From an uncultured Collinsella sp. (GTDB lineage: Bacteria; Actinomycetota; Coriobacteriia; Coriobacteriales; Coriobacteriaceae), in the NCBI GenBank assembly GCA_900552735.1, contig USBA01000099.1, forward strand, positions 1-7,003: 7,003 nt of DNA, given 5' to 3'. The notes beneath the pieces were generated by a model. The model saw only the letters and a program-made list of their open reading frames with translations. It was not told where the DNA came from and ran no database searches. The translations under genes and the position numbers were made by a program. Each line of letters begins with the position of its first letter. Positions within the stretch are counted from its first letter, which is position 1. This document shows, piece after piece, positions 1-5,996 of the stretch.

Positions 1-1348
1 ACTGCTCGGACTCCGGGATGAGCACAGGCAGCGGCTTGCCGTCGCCCAGGTCGAGCGTGGCGGCAGGTTCGGGCATGGGGGTGTTGGCGGCTTCGTCTTC
101 GGCTTCCGCGGACTGTTCCTCGGTGTTTGCGCTGGTTGCAGCTTCGAATGTCGCGGCGGCGTGGTCGAGCGAGGGCCAAACCTCAATAGCCGCCTCCTCG
201 TTATTGGGCATGACGGCGATGGAGCGCGCGGGCTCGGCATGGAGCGCGCGGGCCATAAGGCCATCGCGGGTGAGCGCGGCGACCGGCGCCGAAGCAAGCT
301 CGGGGGCGCGGCGCAGCTCGCCGATGAGCGTCATGGCATCGTGCATGAGCGAAAGCGGGGTCTCGGTCGTGTCCGCGACCAGGGCGGCACCGGCGACGGC
401 GCCCGCATGGTCCAGCACGGTGGCGGGCTTGGCGGCACAAAAGTCGACAAAACGCTTGTAGCCGGCGCACTTGACCATGCGTTCGGCAGTCTTGCGGGCG
501 GCGGGGTCGATGTCTACGGCCACGATGCGTGCCTGCCGCTCGCGCGCTGCCGCCTCGCGCTCGCGCGCCTTGGCAAGTAGCTGCTCCCACAGGGCGGCAT
601 CGTGCAGCTGCCAGCCCTCAAAGCCCCAGCGCTCGCGTGCGGCGCCCGGGGCGCGGTCGGTCAGAATGTTCACGGCCTCCAGCAGCAGACCGCCGCCGGC
701 GCACGAGGCATCGATCAGCGTGGGCAGGGCTTCATTCTCGTAATCATCGGCCGTCAGCTCGCGCTCGCACAGTGCGGTCCAGCCGACCTGCGCCAGCACC
801 AGGGCGGCGTAGTCGGGGCGCAACACGTGCGCACCCTCGCCGGCACGGGTCGCCGCGGGCGGCAGGCGCTTGAACAGCGGGTCGCCCGAAAGGTCTAGGC
901 TTATGCTCGCGCGGCGCTGGCGCAACGAAAGCAGTAGGTGAACATCGGGGTCGGCGGCATCGACGTCGGCGCGACGGCCCGTGGTCTCGGCCAGGCGGTC
1001 GCACAATGCGTCCTTGGCGCGCAGGGCCGAGAAGCGCGTGTTGCGCAGCTGCTCGGTCACGCCGCGGGCGGTAATGGCGATGGTGGCGCCGGGGCGGATG
1101 ATGGTCTCCCAGGCGATGTCGTAAACGCCATCGTACAGCTCGTCGGCATCCTGCGCCTCAAAGCGCCCGAGTACCACGAACACGCGGCTCGCCAGGCGCG
1201 ACCGCAGACAGGCGCGGTAGCCTTCTTCGAGCTCGCCCTCAAACGTGGCGCGGCCCTTCAGCCGGCGAACATGCGAAAGCCCGAGGCGTTTAAGCTCATC
1301 GGCGAGTGCGGACTCAAAGCCCTCGGGGCAGCTTGCGTAAAATTCCAT
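1..1348 (-). CDS. rlmL: RlmKL-like 23S rRNA methyltransferase, N-terminal part (3' end outside window)
   Basis: Partial gene; 449 residues are visible and it continues past the left edge. The protein resembles the N-terminal half of bifunctional RlmKL, which in E. coli methylates 23S rRNA G2445 (RlmL half) and G2069 (RlmK half). Residues 1-60 hold the RlmL N-terminal and ferredoxin-like region (SRLASRVFVVLG at 50-61). A THUMP domain follows, with PGATIAI at 86-92, RNTRFSALRAKDA at 102-114 and SISLDLSGD at 148-156. An RlmL-type Rossmann region follows, with TDRAPG at 230-235 and RWGFEGW at 240-246. From about 395 an Ala/Glu-rich, probably disordered linker begins; the RlmK domain is expected beyond the edge. 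Oddities: motif I reads DASCAGGG (213-220) where E. coli has DPMCGSGT, and the site of the catalytic NPPYG reads ADTTET (325-330). The start is set by AGAGAGG a few bases upstream and by alignment with the E. coli N-terminus. The family call is firm; activity of the RlmL half is doubtful. Confidence 0.88.
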   Translation of the reverse strand, partial: MEFYASCPEGFESALADELKRLGLSHVRRLKGRATFEGELEEGYRACLRSRLASRVFVVLGRFEAQDADELYDGVYDIAWETIIRPGATIAITARGVTEQLRNTRFSALRAKDALCDRLAETTGRRADVDAADPDVHLLLSLRQRRASISLDLSGDPLFKRLPPAATRAGEGAHVLRPDYAALVLAQVGWTALCERELTADDYENEALPTLIDASCAGGGLLLEAVNILTDRAPGAARERWGFEGWQLHDAALWEQLLAKAREREAAARERQARIVAVDIDPAARKTAERMVKCAGYKRFVDFCAAKPATVLDHAGAVAGAALVADTTETPLSLMHDAMTLIGELRRAPELASAPVAALTRDGLMARALHAEPARSIAVMPNNEEAAIEVWPSLDHAAATFEAATSANTEEQSAEAEDEAANTPMPEPAATLDLGDGKPLPVLIPESEQ

Positions 1349-1375
1349 GGGTGACCTCTCTGGTTGCGTCGCTCC

Positions 1376-1385
1376 ATTATATGAT
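1376..1385. promoter_or_regulatory. Overlapping divergent -10 boxes
   Basis: The 75-bp spacer between the two divergent start codons contains ATTATATGAT. Read on the minus strand, 1381 to 1376 is a perfect TATAAT, which would give the methyltransferase gene a leader of about 20 nt. Read on the plus strand, 1380-1385 is TATGAT, which would give the HAD gene a leader of about 30 nt. No good -35 box lies 16-18 nt from either. The promoter call therefore rests on the -10 match, the AT-rich island in GC-rich DNA, and position. Confidence 0.45.
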
Positions 1386-1423
1386 GGATGCTTCGTTTGC
1401 CCTTATCCTCGAAAGGAACCCAT

Positions 1424-2251
1424 ATGATTGATGCGTGCCCCGAATCCGCTGTGCTCTTTTTTGACGTGGACGGCACGCTGGCGTCGTTCGATCCCGACGA
1501 TATGACCGATAAGGACTTTTCGGCGGTTCGCCCCTCGCAGACGGTGGTTGAGGCGTTTCATGCACTGCGTGATGCGGGGCACAAGGCATTTATCTGCACG
1601 GGCCGCCCCCTGTGGCTTATCGCCGATAGCCTGCGTGCGCTTGACCCCGCGGGCATCGTTGCCATGGCGGGTGCCACGCTCGAGGTCGAGGGCCGTGTGG
1701 TACACGAGGACTGCTTTGACGAAGACGTTATCGCGGAGCTCGCGCGTCGCGTTGTGGATGCCGGCATCGAGGTTTTTTTCGAGTCCAATGCTGCGACCTT
1801 TGCGCTGGAGCCTGTGGGCGTTGAGCAGTCGTCTCTGATTGGCACTTCTGTGGTGCACAGCGCCGAGGAGATGCGCGTCGACGGCAGTCTGCGCGTGGGC
1901 AAGGTATGCCTCAGTGTGCCCAGTTTGGCTCGCGTAGCCGGCGATGACGGCTTTATCGATCGCGAGTTTGAGCTGTGCAACACCGGTGGTCAAAATCGCG
2001 AGCTGAGCCCCAAGGGCATTGACAAGGGCGTGGGCGTGGCGCGAGCACTGGCGTATCTGGGCCGCGAGGGAAATGCGCGCACCTTTGGCTTTGGCGATTC
2101 GGGTAACGACCTGGGCATGCTCGCTGCGGTCGAGACGGCCGTGGCCATGGGCAACGCCATGCCCGAGGTCAAGGCAGTCGCCGACTACGTGACCGACGAT
2201 GTCGCACACGACGGTACCGTCACAGCGATGCGTCACTTTGGGTTGATCTAG
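1424..2251 (+). CDS. Cof-type HAD-IIB family phosphatase
   Basis: Complete 275-residue cytosolic HAD-superfamily hydrolase, a usual length for the Cof/YidA group, which dephosphorylates sugar phosphates and related metabolites through an aspartyl-phosphate intermediate and Mg2+. Visible motifs: motif I DVDGT at 14-18 (nucleophile D14, acid/base D16); motif II FICTGRP at 57-62 (T59); motif III Lys in GIDKG (K201); motif IV GDSGND at 224-229. The stretch between T59 and K201 is the C2B-type cap. An in-frame ATG exists at 1388, but the ATG at 1424 is preferred: it follows AAAGGA with a 6-nt gap, and the protein then begins just before the first strand and motif I, as in relatives. It is transcribed away from the methyltransferase gene. 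The substrate cannot be read from the sequence; the transaldolase gene downstream only loosely hints at sugar phosphates. Confidence 0.9.
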   Translation: MIDACPESAVLFFDVDGTLASFDPDDMTDKDFSAVRPSQTVVEAFHALRDAGHKAFICTGRPLWLIADSLRALDPAGIVAMAGATLEVEGRVVHEDCFDEDVIAELARRVVDAGIEVFFESNAATFALEPVGVEQSSLIGTSVVHSAEEMRVDGSLRVGKVCLSVPSLARVAGDDGFIDREFELCNTGGQNRELSPKGIDKGVGVARALAYLGREGNARTFGFGDSGNDLGMLAAVETAVAMGNAMPEVKAVADYVTDDVAHDGTVTAMRHFGLI

Positions 2252-2254
2252 CGG

Positions 2255-2304
2255 GAACCGCCAATTACCGTTCACCCGCGGCGGGCGGTTCAAATCGGCC
2301 CGCC
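2255..2304 (+). other. Two mutually exclusive stem-loops after the HAD gene
   Basis: GAACCGCC (2255-2262) can pair with GGCGGTTC (2284-2291). Alternatively GGCGGGC (2280-2286) can pair with GCCCGCC (2298-2304); the two stems share bases 2284-2286. Neither is followed by a T run, so this is at most a weak or factor-dependent 3' end for the HAD transcript. The pairing is seen directly; any role is a guess. Confidence 0.3.
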
Positions 2305-2340
2305 CTGCAAAATCGTTTAGCCGCTGGAGGGTGTGCTCAA

Positions 2341-2356
2341 AAACGCTAAAGCGTTT
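2341..2356. repeat. Small inverted repeat upstream of the transaldolase gene
   Basis: AAACGC-TAAA-GCGTTT is a perfect 6-bp stem with a 4-nt centre, 105 bp before the transaldolase start. It could be a protein-binding site or a weak stem-loop ending the HAD transcript. Downstream, TTGATA (2397-2402) resembles a -35 box, but no convincing -10 lies at the expected distance, so no promoter is called. Confidence 0.3.
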
Positions 2357-2461
2357 ATACCGTTCGCCGAGAAGATAAAAACCCGCAGCTCACGCCTTGA
2401 TAAACATAGGTAAAGTGTTTAGCAGTTCAACGCCCCCGTGCAAACGAAAGGAATCAGGCAG

Positions 2462-3166
2462 ATGGCAATCAAGGTGTTCGCTGACGGTGCAAACCTCGAG
2501 GGCATGCTCGACATGTACGAGAACGGCAACGTTCAGGGTTTCACGACCAACCCGTCCCTTATGAAGAAGGGCGGCGTGACGGATTACCGCGCGTTTGCCA
2601 AGGAGGTCCTGGCCCACATCACCGATGTGTCTGTGTCGTTTGAGGTCTTTGCCGACGACGTCGAGACCATGGAGGTCGAGGCTCGCGAGATCGCCACCTG
2701 GGCCGAGAACGTCTACGTCAAGATTCCGTGCGTGACCACCAAGGGCGAGTCCACCGCCGAGCTGGTCCGCAAGCTTTCGGCCGACGGCATCAAGGTTAAC
2801 GTCACCACCATCTTTACGCCCGAGCAGGTCGACGAGATGGTCGAGGCCGTTGACGCCGAGACGCCGTCCATCATCTCGCTCTTTGCCGGCCGTATCGCCG
2901 ATACCGGCGTCGACCCCATTCCGTTTATGACGGAGTCGGTCAAGAAGGCCGCCGCCAAGCCCAACTGCGAGGTCCTGTGGGCGTCCACGCGTGAGCTCAT
3001 CAACATCTACCAGGCCGAAGCCTGCGGTTGCCAGATCATCACGGTGCCCAACAGCATCCTGGCCAAGCGCAAGAACATCGGCCGTGATCCGTACGAGGTC
3101 TCGCTCGACACCGTGCGCGGTTTTGCCAAGGATATCGCCGCTTTGGGCTTCCATATCTTGCCGTAA
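2462..3166 (+). CDS. talC: Small transaldolase (TalC/FSA family)
   Basis: Complete 234-residue class I aldolase-fold protein of the TalC/FSA/MipB family. Transaldolase moves a dihydroxyacetone unit between sugar phosphates in the non-oxidative pentose phosphate pathway, in the cytosol. Motifs: FADGAN at 6-11 (D8, matching the N-terminal catalytic Asp), TTNPSL at 28-33, VYVKIP at 84-89 with Schiff-base lysine K87, NVTTIF at 113-118, SLFAGRIADTG at 139-149, and VLWAST at 171-176. E61 and F141 occupy the positions that are Glu and Phe in true transaldolases (E. coli TalB E96 and F178) but Gln and Tyr in fructose-6-phosphate aldolase (FSA Q59 and Y131). Transaldolase is therefore favoured over aldolase activity. 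The start follows AAAGGA (2447-2452) with a 9-nt gap. The transcript probably ends at the hairpin at 3404-3451. The family is certain; the activity split is inference from two residues. Confidence 0.92.
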   Translation: MAIKVFADGANLEGMLDMYENGNVQGFTTNPSLMKKGGVTDYRAFAKEVLAHITDVSVSFEVFADDVETMEVEAREIATWAENVYVKIPCVTTKGESTAELVRKLSADGIKVNVTTIFTPEQVDEMVEAVDAETPSIISLFAGRIADTGVDPIPFMTESVKKAAAKPNCEVLWASTRELINIYQAEACGCQIITVPNSILAKRKNIGRDPYEVSLDTVRGFAKDIAALGFHILP

Positions 3167-3319
3167 CGCGAACACTGGCTGCGCCGAGGGTTGTTCGCCC
3201 CGGCCTTTCCTTTCCCTATCGCTCACGCGCTTCGCGAGGGTCGCGCTAGGCAAAGGAAAGGCCGGGGCTGCCGACACGAACTTGCCAGTAGGTTGGTAAT
3301 CGGCTTTCATATCCTGCCG
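3146..3319 (+). repeat. Direct repeat of the transaldolase C-terminal coding end
   Basis: The last six sense codons of the transaldolase gene (GFHILP, 3146-3163) recur as an 18-nt copy at 3302-3319, matching at 16 of 18 bases. Both differences are synonymous when read as codons (TTC/TTT and TTG/CTG). After the first copy comes TAA; after the second comes CGG, with no stop. The period is 156 nt, and the copies flank the 3197-3268 hairpin. A further short match, CTGCGCCG, lies 16 nt after the first copy and about 20 nt after the second. The second copy is either a remnant of a duplicated gene end or part of a repeat element. Confidence 0.6.
3197..3268. repeat. 72-bp hairpin with perfect 17-bp arms
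   Basis: The left arm 3197-3213 (GCCCCGGCCTTTCCTTT) is exactly complementary to the right arm 3252-3268. The 38-nt interior folds further: CCTA (3215-3218) pairs with TAGG (3247-3250), and CGCG (3226-3229) pairs with CGCG (3233-3236). No T run follows either side, so it is not a standard intrinsic terminator. Size and symmetry resemble REP-type or small miniature elements. The structure is clear; membership of a repeat family is inferred. Confidence 0.7.
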
Positions 3320-3370
3320 CGGACAAAGGTACCCCCGCCTGCGCCGTGCAAAATTGAGAGTATTCAGCAA

Positions 3371-3386
3371 GGTAAAGGTCTTTACC
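3371..3386. repeat. GGTAAAG-GT-CTTTACC palindrome
   Basis: Perfect 7-bp arms around a 2-nt centre, directly abutting the left arm of the larger inverted repeat. Possible protein-binding site or DNA cruciform; no function is assigned. Confidence 0.35.
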
Positions 3387-3403
3387 AGTTAACCGAAGCA
3401 CGG

Positions 3404-3451
3404 AACAGCCCCCGTTTTGGCTCTGACGACGCTAAAACGGGGGCTGTTTTT
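3404..3451 (+). terminator. Rho-independent terminator of the transaldolase transcript
   Basis: A perfect 15-bp stem, AACAGCCCCCGTTTT (3404-3418) with its complement at 3434-3448, with a 15-nt loop, followed on the plus strand by TTT, then GC, then five more T. On the minus strand the stem is followed by CCGTGC, so it is less suited to ending tex transcripts. It lies about 240 nt after the transaldolase stop, giving a long 3' leader containing the other repeats. Confidence 0.88.
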
Positions 3452-3546
3452 GCTTTTTCGCCTCTGAGGGGCATCCGGAACGGCGGAATTTGCAGAATAC
3501 TCGCGATTTTGCACATCGCTGCAGGGGGTACCCTTGCTTTGGCGGT

Positions 3547-5694
3547 TTACTTCCCCTGCACCATGGTGAGGGAGATTTTTTTGCGGTCGCGGTCGACCTT
3601 TTCGACCCATACCTTCACCGTGTCGCCGACGCGCACCACGTCGCTCGGGTGCTTGACGAAGCGGTTGGCCAGCTTGGAGATGTGCACGAGGCCGTCCTGG
3701 TGCACGCCCACGTCGACGAAGGCGCCAAAGTCCACAACGTTGCGCACCGTGCCCTTGAGCTCCATGCCGGGCTCTAGGTCGTCGATGGAAAGCGCTGAGC
3801 GGCTAAAGACCACCTCGGGCGCGTCGTCGCGCGGGTCGCGACCGGGCTTCTTGAGCTCGTTGACAATGTCGATGAGCGTGAGGGTGCCGCAGTCCAGGTC
3901 GCTTGCCAGCGCCGAGATGCTGCCCAGACGGCGCTCGATGTCGGGCACGCCGCCGCGGCTGAGCTCGCTGGCTTTAACTCCTGCGCGCTCCAGGACGGTT
4001 GTGGCCACCTCGTAGCTTTCGGGGTGGACGCTCGTTGCGTCGAGCGGGTTCTTACCGCCGCTAATTCGCAAAAAGCCTGCAGCGTTGAGATATGCCTTGG
4101 GTCCCAGCTCGGGGACCTTCTTGAGCTGGCGGCGATCGGTGAAGGCACCGTTTTCCTCGCGGTAGGCCACGATGTTCTTGGCCACGCTCGGCGTGATGCC
4201 CGATACGTATCCCAGCAGGCTCGCACTCGCAGTGTTTACGTCGACGCCCACGCGGTTGACGACGTCCTCCACCACGTGGCCCAGGGTGCGCGAGAGCTCA
4301 GCCTGGTCAAGGTCGTGCTGGTACTGGCCAACGCCGATGGACTGGGGCGGAATCTTGACGAGCTCTGCCAGCGGGTCTTGCAGGCGGCGGCCCAGGCTCA
4401 TGGCGCCACGCACGGTGACGTCCAGGTCGGGATACTCCTGGCTGGCGAGCTCGGAGGCGGAGTACACCGATGCGCCGGCTTCGTTGACGATGGTGTAGCG
4501 AAGGCTGGGCGCCTGCTCGGCGATGAACTCCGAGACGACTTCCTCGGTCTCACGGCTGGCGGTGCCGTTGCCGATGACGATGGTGTTGACGTCGTCCTTC
4601 TTGACGAGGCAGGCGAGCTCGCGCTTAGTGCCGGCGACGTCGTGGCGCGGTTTGGTGGGGTAGACCACGCCGTGGTCGAGCAGCTTGCCGGTCTCGTCCA
4701 TGACGGCGACCTTGCAGCCAGTGCGGTAGCCCGGGTCGAGCGCGAGCACGCGGGCGCCTCGCACGGGGCGTGCCGAGAGTAGACCCTCGAGATTCTTGGC
4801 AAAGACGTTGATGGCCTCGGTCTGGGCGCGAACGGTGAGTTTGGCGCGGGCCTCGCGCTCCAGCGAGGGGGCCATGAGGCGCTTGTAGCCGTCGGCGATG
4901 GCGGCATCGAAGATGGGAGCAAACACGCCCTGACGGCGGGGCCAACGGCTTCCAAGGCGTGCCGTGGCGGCAGCGCCGTCGACGTTTACGCGCACGCGGA
5001 GCTTGCCCTCGCGTTCACCGCGGTCGATAGCCAGCACGCGGTGGTTGGGTATACGGCGCAGTGGCTCGTCATAGCTGTAGTACGGCTCGTAGGGAGTCTT
5101 CTCGGTGGGATCGGTGGCCTCGACGACGATATCGGCGGTGTTTTGCGTAAAGGCGCGCAGGTCGGCGACGTTCTCGGGGTCCTCGGCTACCGTCTCAGCC
5201 ACGATGTCCGCTGCGCCGGCAAGCGCCTTCTCGGGCGTGTCGAAGCCGGCTTCCTCGTTGACGTATGCCGCGGCGGCGTCGAGCGCGCTGCCCTTGGCGG
5301 ATGCCTGCATGATGATCATGTTAGCAAGCGGCTCCAGGCCGGCTTCGCGGGCCTTCTGCGCGCGGGTCATGCGCTTTTTGCGGTAGGGCTTGTAGAGGTC
5401 CTCGACACGCTGGAGCTGCGTGGCCTCGCGAATCTGCTGCTCGAGTTCGGGCGTGAGTTTGCCCTGGGCGTCGATGAGCAGGATGACGTCCTCCTTGCGC
5501 TGCTTAAGATTGCGCAGGTAGGACAGGCGCTCGTCGAGTGCGCGCAGGGCGACGTCGTCCATGCCGCCCGTTGCTTCCTTGCGGTAGCGCGAGATAAAGG
5601 GGATGGTGTTGCCCTCGTCGATGAGCTTGACGGCTGCCTCGACGTTGGCGGCCTTAAGGTTGAGCTCGCGGGCGAGCTGGGCGATAAGATCCAT
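3547..5694 (-). CDS. tex: Tex, S1/YqgF-domain RNA-binding protein
   Basis: Complete 715-residue Tex homologue, slightly short of the roughly 720-780 residues common in the family. Tex is a conserved cytosolic nucleic-acid-binding protein related to eukaryotic Spt6, linked to transcription and in some species to toxin expression. Domains in order: helical Tex N-terminal region (1 to about 190, with PFISRYRKEATGGMD at 32-46 and VEDLYKPYRKKR at 97-108); YqgF/RNase H-like domain (about 315-445, with ALDPGYRTG at 318-326, IGNGTASRETE at 374-384 and NEAGASVYSAS at 404-414); helix-hairpin-helix region (about 450-560, with IGVGQYQHD at 453-461 and VNRVGVDVNTAS at 479-490); C-terminal S1 domain (about 643-712, with GTVRNVVDFGAFVDVGVHQDGLVHIS at its core positions 648-673). 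The frame is open back to 5850, but the ATG at 5694 is chosen: AAGGAG precedes it by 4 nt and MDLIAQLARE matches family starts. The upstream extension would read into a palindromic repeat. Confidence 0.96.
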   Translation of the reverse strand: MDLIAQLARELNLKAANVEAAVKLIDEGNTIPFISRYRKEATGGMDDVALRALDERLSYLRNLKQRKEDVILLIDAQGKLTPELEQQIREATQLQRVEDLYKPYRKKRMTRAQKAREAGLEPLANMIIMQASAKGSALDAAAAYVNEEAGFDTPEKALAGAADIVAETVAEDPENVADLRAFTQNTADIVVEATDPTEKTPYEPYYSYDEPLRRIPNHRVLAIDRGEREGKLRVRVNVDGAAATARLGSRWPRRQGVFAPIFDAAIADGYKRLMAPSLEREARAKLTVRAQTEAINVFAKNLEGLLSARPVRGARVLALDPGYRTGCKVAVMDETGKLLDHGVVYPTKPRHDVAGTKRELACLVKKDDVNTIVIGNGTASRETEEVVSEFIAEQAPSLRYTIVNEAGASVYSASELASQEYPDLDVTVRGAMSLGRRLQDPLAELVKIPPQSIGVGQYQHDLDQAELSRTLGHVVEDVVNRVGVDVNTASASLLGYVSGITPSVAKNIVAYREENGAFTDRRQLKKVPELGPKAYLNAAGFLRISGGKNPLDATSVHPESYEVATTVLERAGVKASELSRGGVPDIERRLGSISALASDLDCGTLTLIDIVNELKKPGRDPRDDAPEVVFSRSALSIDDLEPGMELKGTVRNVVDFGAFVDVGVHQDGLVHISKLANRFVKHPSDVVRVGDTVKVWVEKVDRDRKKISLTMVQGK

Positions 5695-5750
5695 GGGACT
5701 CCTTGCGTTTGAGGTGCGTTTGCAGCACAGGGCTACCAAGGATACCACCC

Positions 5751-5773
5751 GTCCCAAAAGACTGTTTTGGGGC
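5751..5773. repeat. Stem-loop in the tex leader region
   Basis: CCCAAAA (5753-5759) pairs with TTTTGGG (5765-5771) around a 5-nt loop, extendable by one G·T and one G-C pair. It lies about 60 bp upstream of tex and next to the palindromic element. There is no T run after it in either direction. It could shape the tex leader RNA if transcription starts further upstream. Confidence 0.35.
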
Positions 5774-5780
5774 TGCGCCA

Positions 5781-5932
5781 TGAAAACGGCCCATCTACTA
5801 CGTTTGAACCGTATAGGTCGACCATGCCTGGGTTTTCCGAAAATCGGCAAGCCGTCTACCTGCGGTTTTTATTTCGCGAAATTCGGTATGGTTGAGGGTA
5901 ATCGGTTAAACGTAGTAGATAGGCCCATTTCG
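5781..5932. mobile_element. About 150-bp near-palindromic MITE-like element
   Basis: Terminal arms 5781-5811 and 5903-5932 are inverted copies matching at about 26 of 31 aligned positions, with one 1-nt gap. The core ATCTACTACGTTT (5793-5805) is exactly complementary to 5908-5920. The symmetry continues inward: ACCATGCC (5821-5828) faces GGTATGGT (5885-5892, 7 of 8 complementary). The middle holds CCGA-AAA-TCGG (5837-5847) and a perfect 12-bp palindrome ATTTCGCGAAAT (5871-5882). It has no coding capacity for a transposase, which fits a non-autonomous miniature element or a structured-RNA repeat. No target-site duplication was recognised. The structure is seen; mobility is inferred. Confidence 0.5.
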
Positions 5933-5996
5933 TGGCGAACGAATCAGACTGAGGTGCAAAATAGCCCCCGCTCCAGAAAAATCGTCGGCAAGGTAG

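Larger units (their letters stand above)
3328..3532. repeat. 43-nt inverted repeat around the terminator
   Basis: The left arm 3328-3370 and the reverse complement of 3490-3532 align without gaps at 35 of 43 positions. Shared blocks are GGTACCCCC, GTGCAAAAT, GAGTATTC and GCAA. The pair is centred near 3430, almost the same centre as the terminator hairpin (3426). Each gene of the convergent pair thus has the same motif downstream in its own reading direction. This may be two copies of a gene-end element or one large palindromic unit. Confidence 0.6.
3167..3546. other. Convergent 380-bp spacer, repeat-rich, no gene
   Basis: This stretch lies between the stops of the transaldolase and tex genes. 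It holds, in order: a 17-bp-arm hairpin (3197-3268), a second copy of the transaldolase coding end (3302-3319), the left arm of an inverted repeat (3328-3370), a GGTAAAG-GT-CTTTACC palindrome (3371-3386), a strong terminator (3404-3451) and the right arm of the inverted repeat (3490-3532). Open frames that cross it lack ribosome binding sites and recognisable domains, and are not called. Confidence 0.75.

Noticed and set aside
1388..1423. Earlier ATG for the HAD phosphatase at 1388
   Set aside because: It lies just downstream of the -10 candidate and would put the good AAAGGA site inside the gene. The ATG at 1424 is properly spaced.
1403..2293. Long minus-strand open frame (296 codons) opposite the HAD gene
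   Set aside because: It lies antisense to a gene with all four HAD motifs, has no ribosome binding site and shows no recognisable domain. Long antisense frames are common in GC-rich DNA.
2390..3370. Minus-strand open frame (326 codons) opposite the transaldolase gene
   Set aside because: It is antisense to a clear transaldolase, reads through the hairpin repeat, and has no family resemblance.
3404..3451. The same hairpin as a bidirectional terminator also serving tex
   Set aside because: On the minus strand the stem is followed by a GC-containing sequence with only two T, so evidence for use by tex is weak.
4024..4782. Plus-strand open frame (252 codons) opposite tex; a similar one at 5041-5712
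   Set aside because: Both are shadows of the conserved tex coding sequence with low-complexity translations.
5695..5850. Extended N-terminus for Tex starting at 5850
   Set aside because: The extra 52 residues are read from the palindromic element and leader. The ATG at 5694 has AAGGAG and matches family starts.
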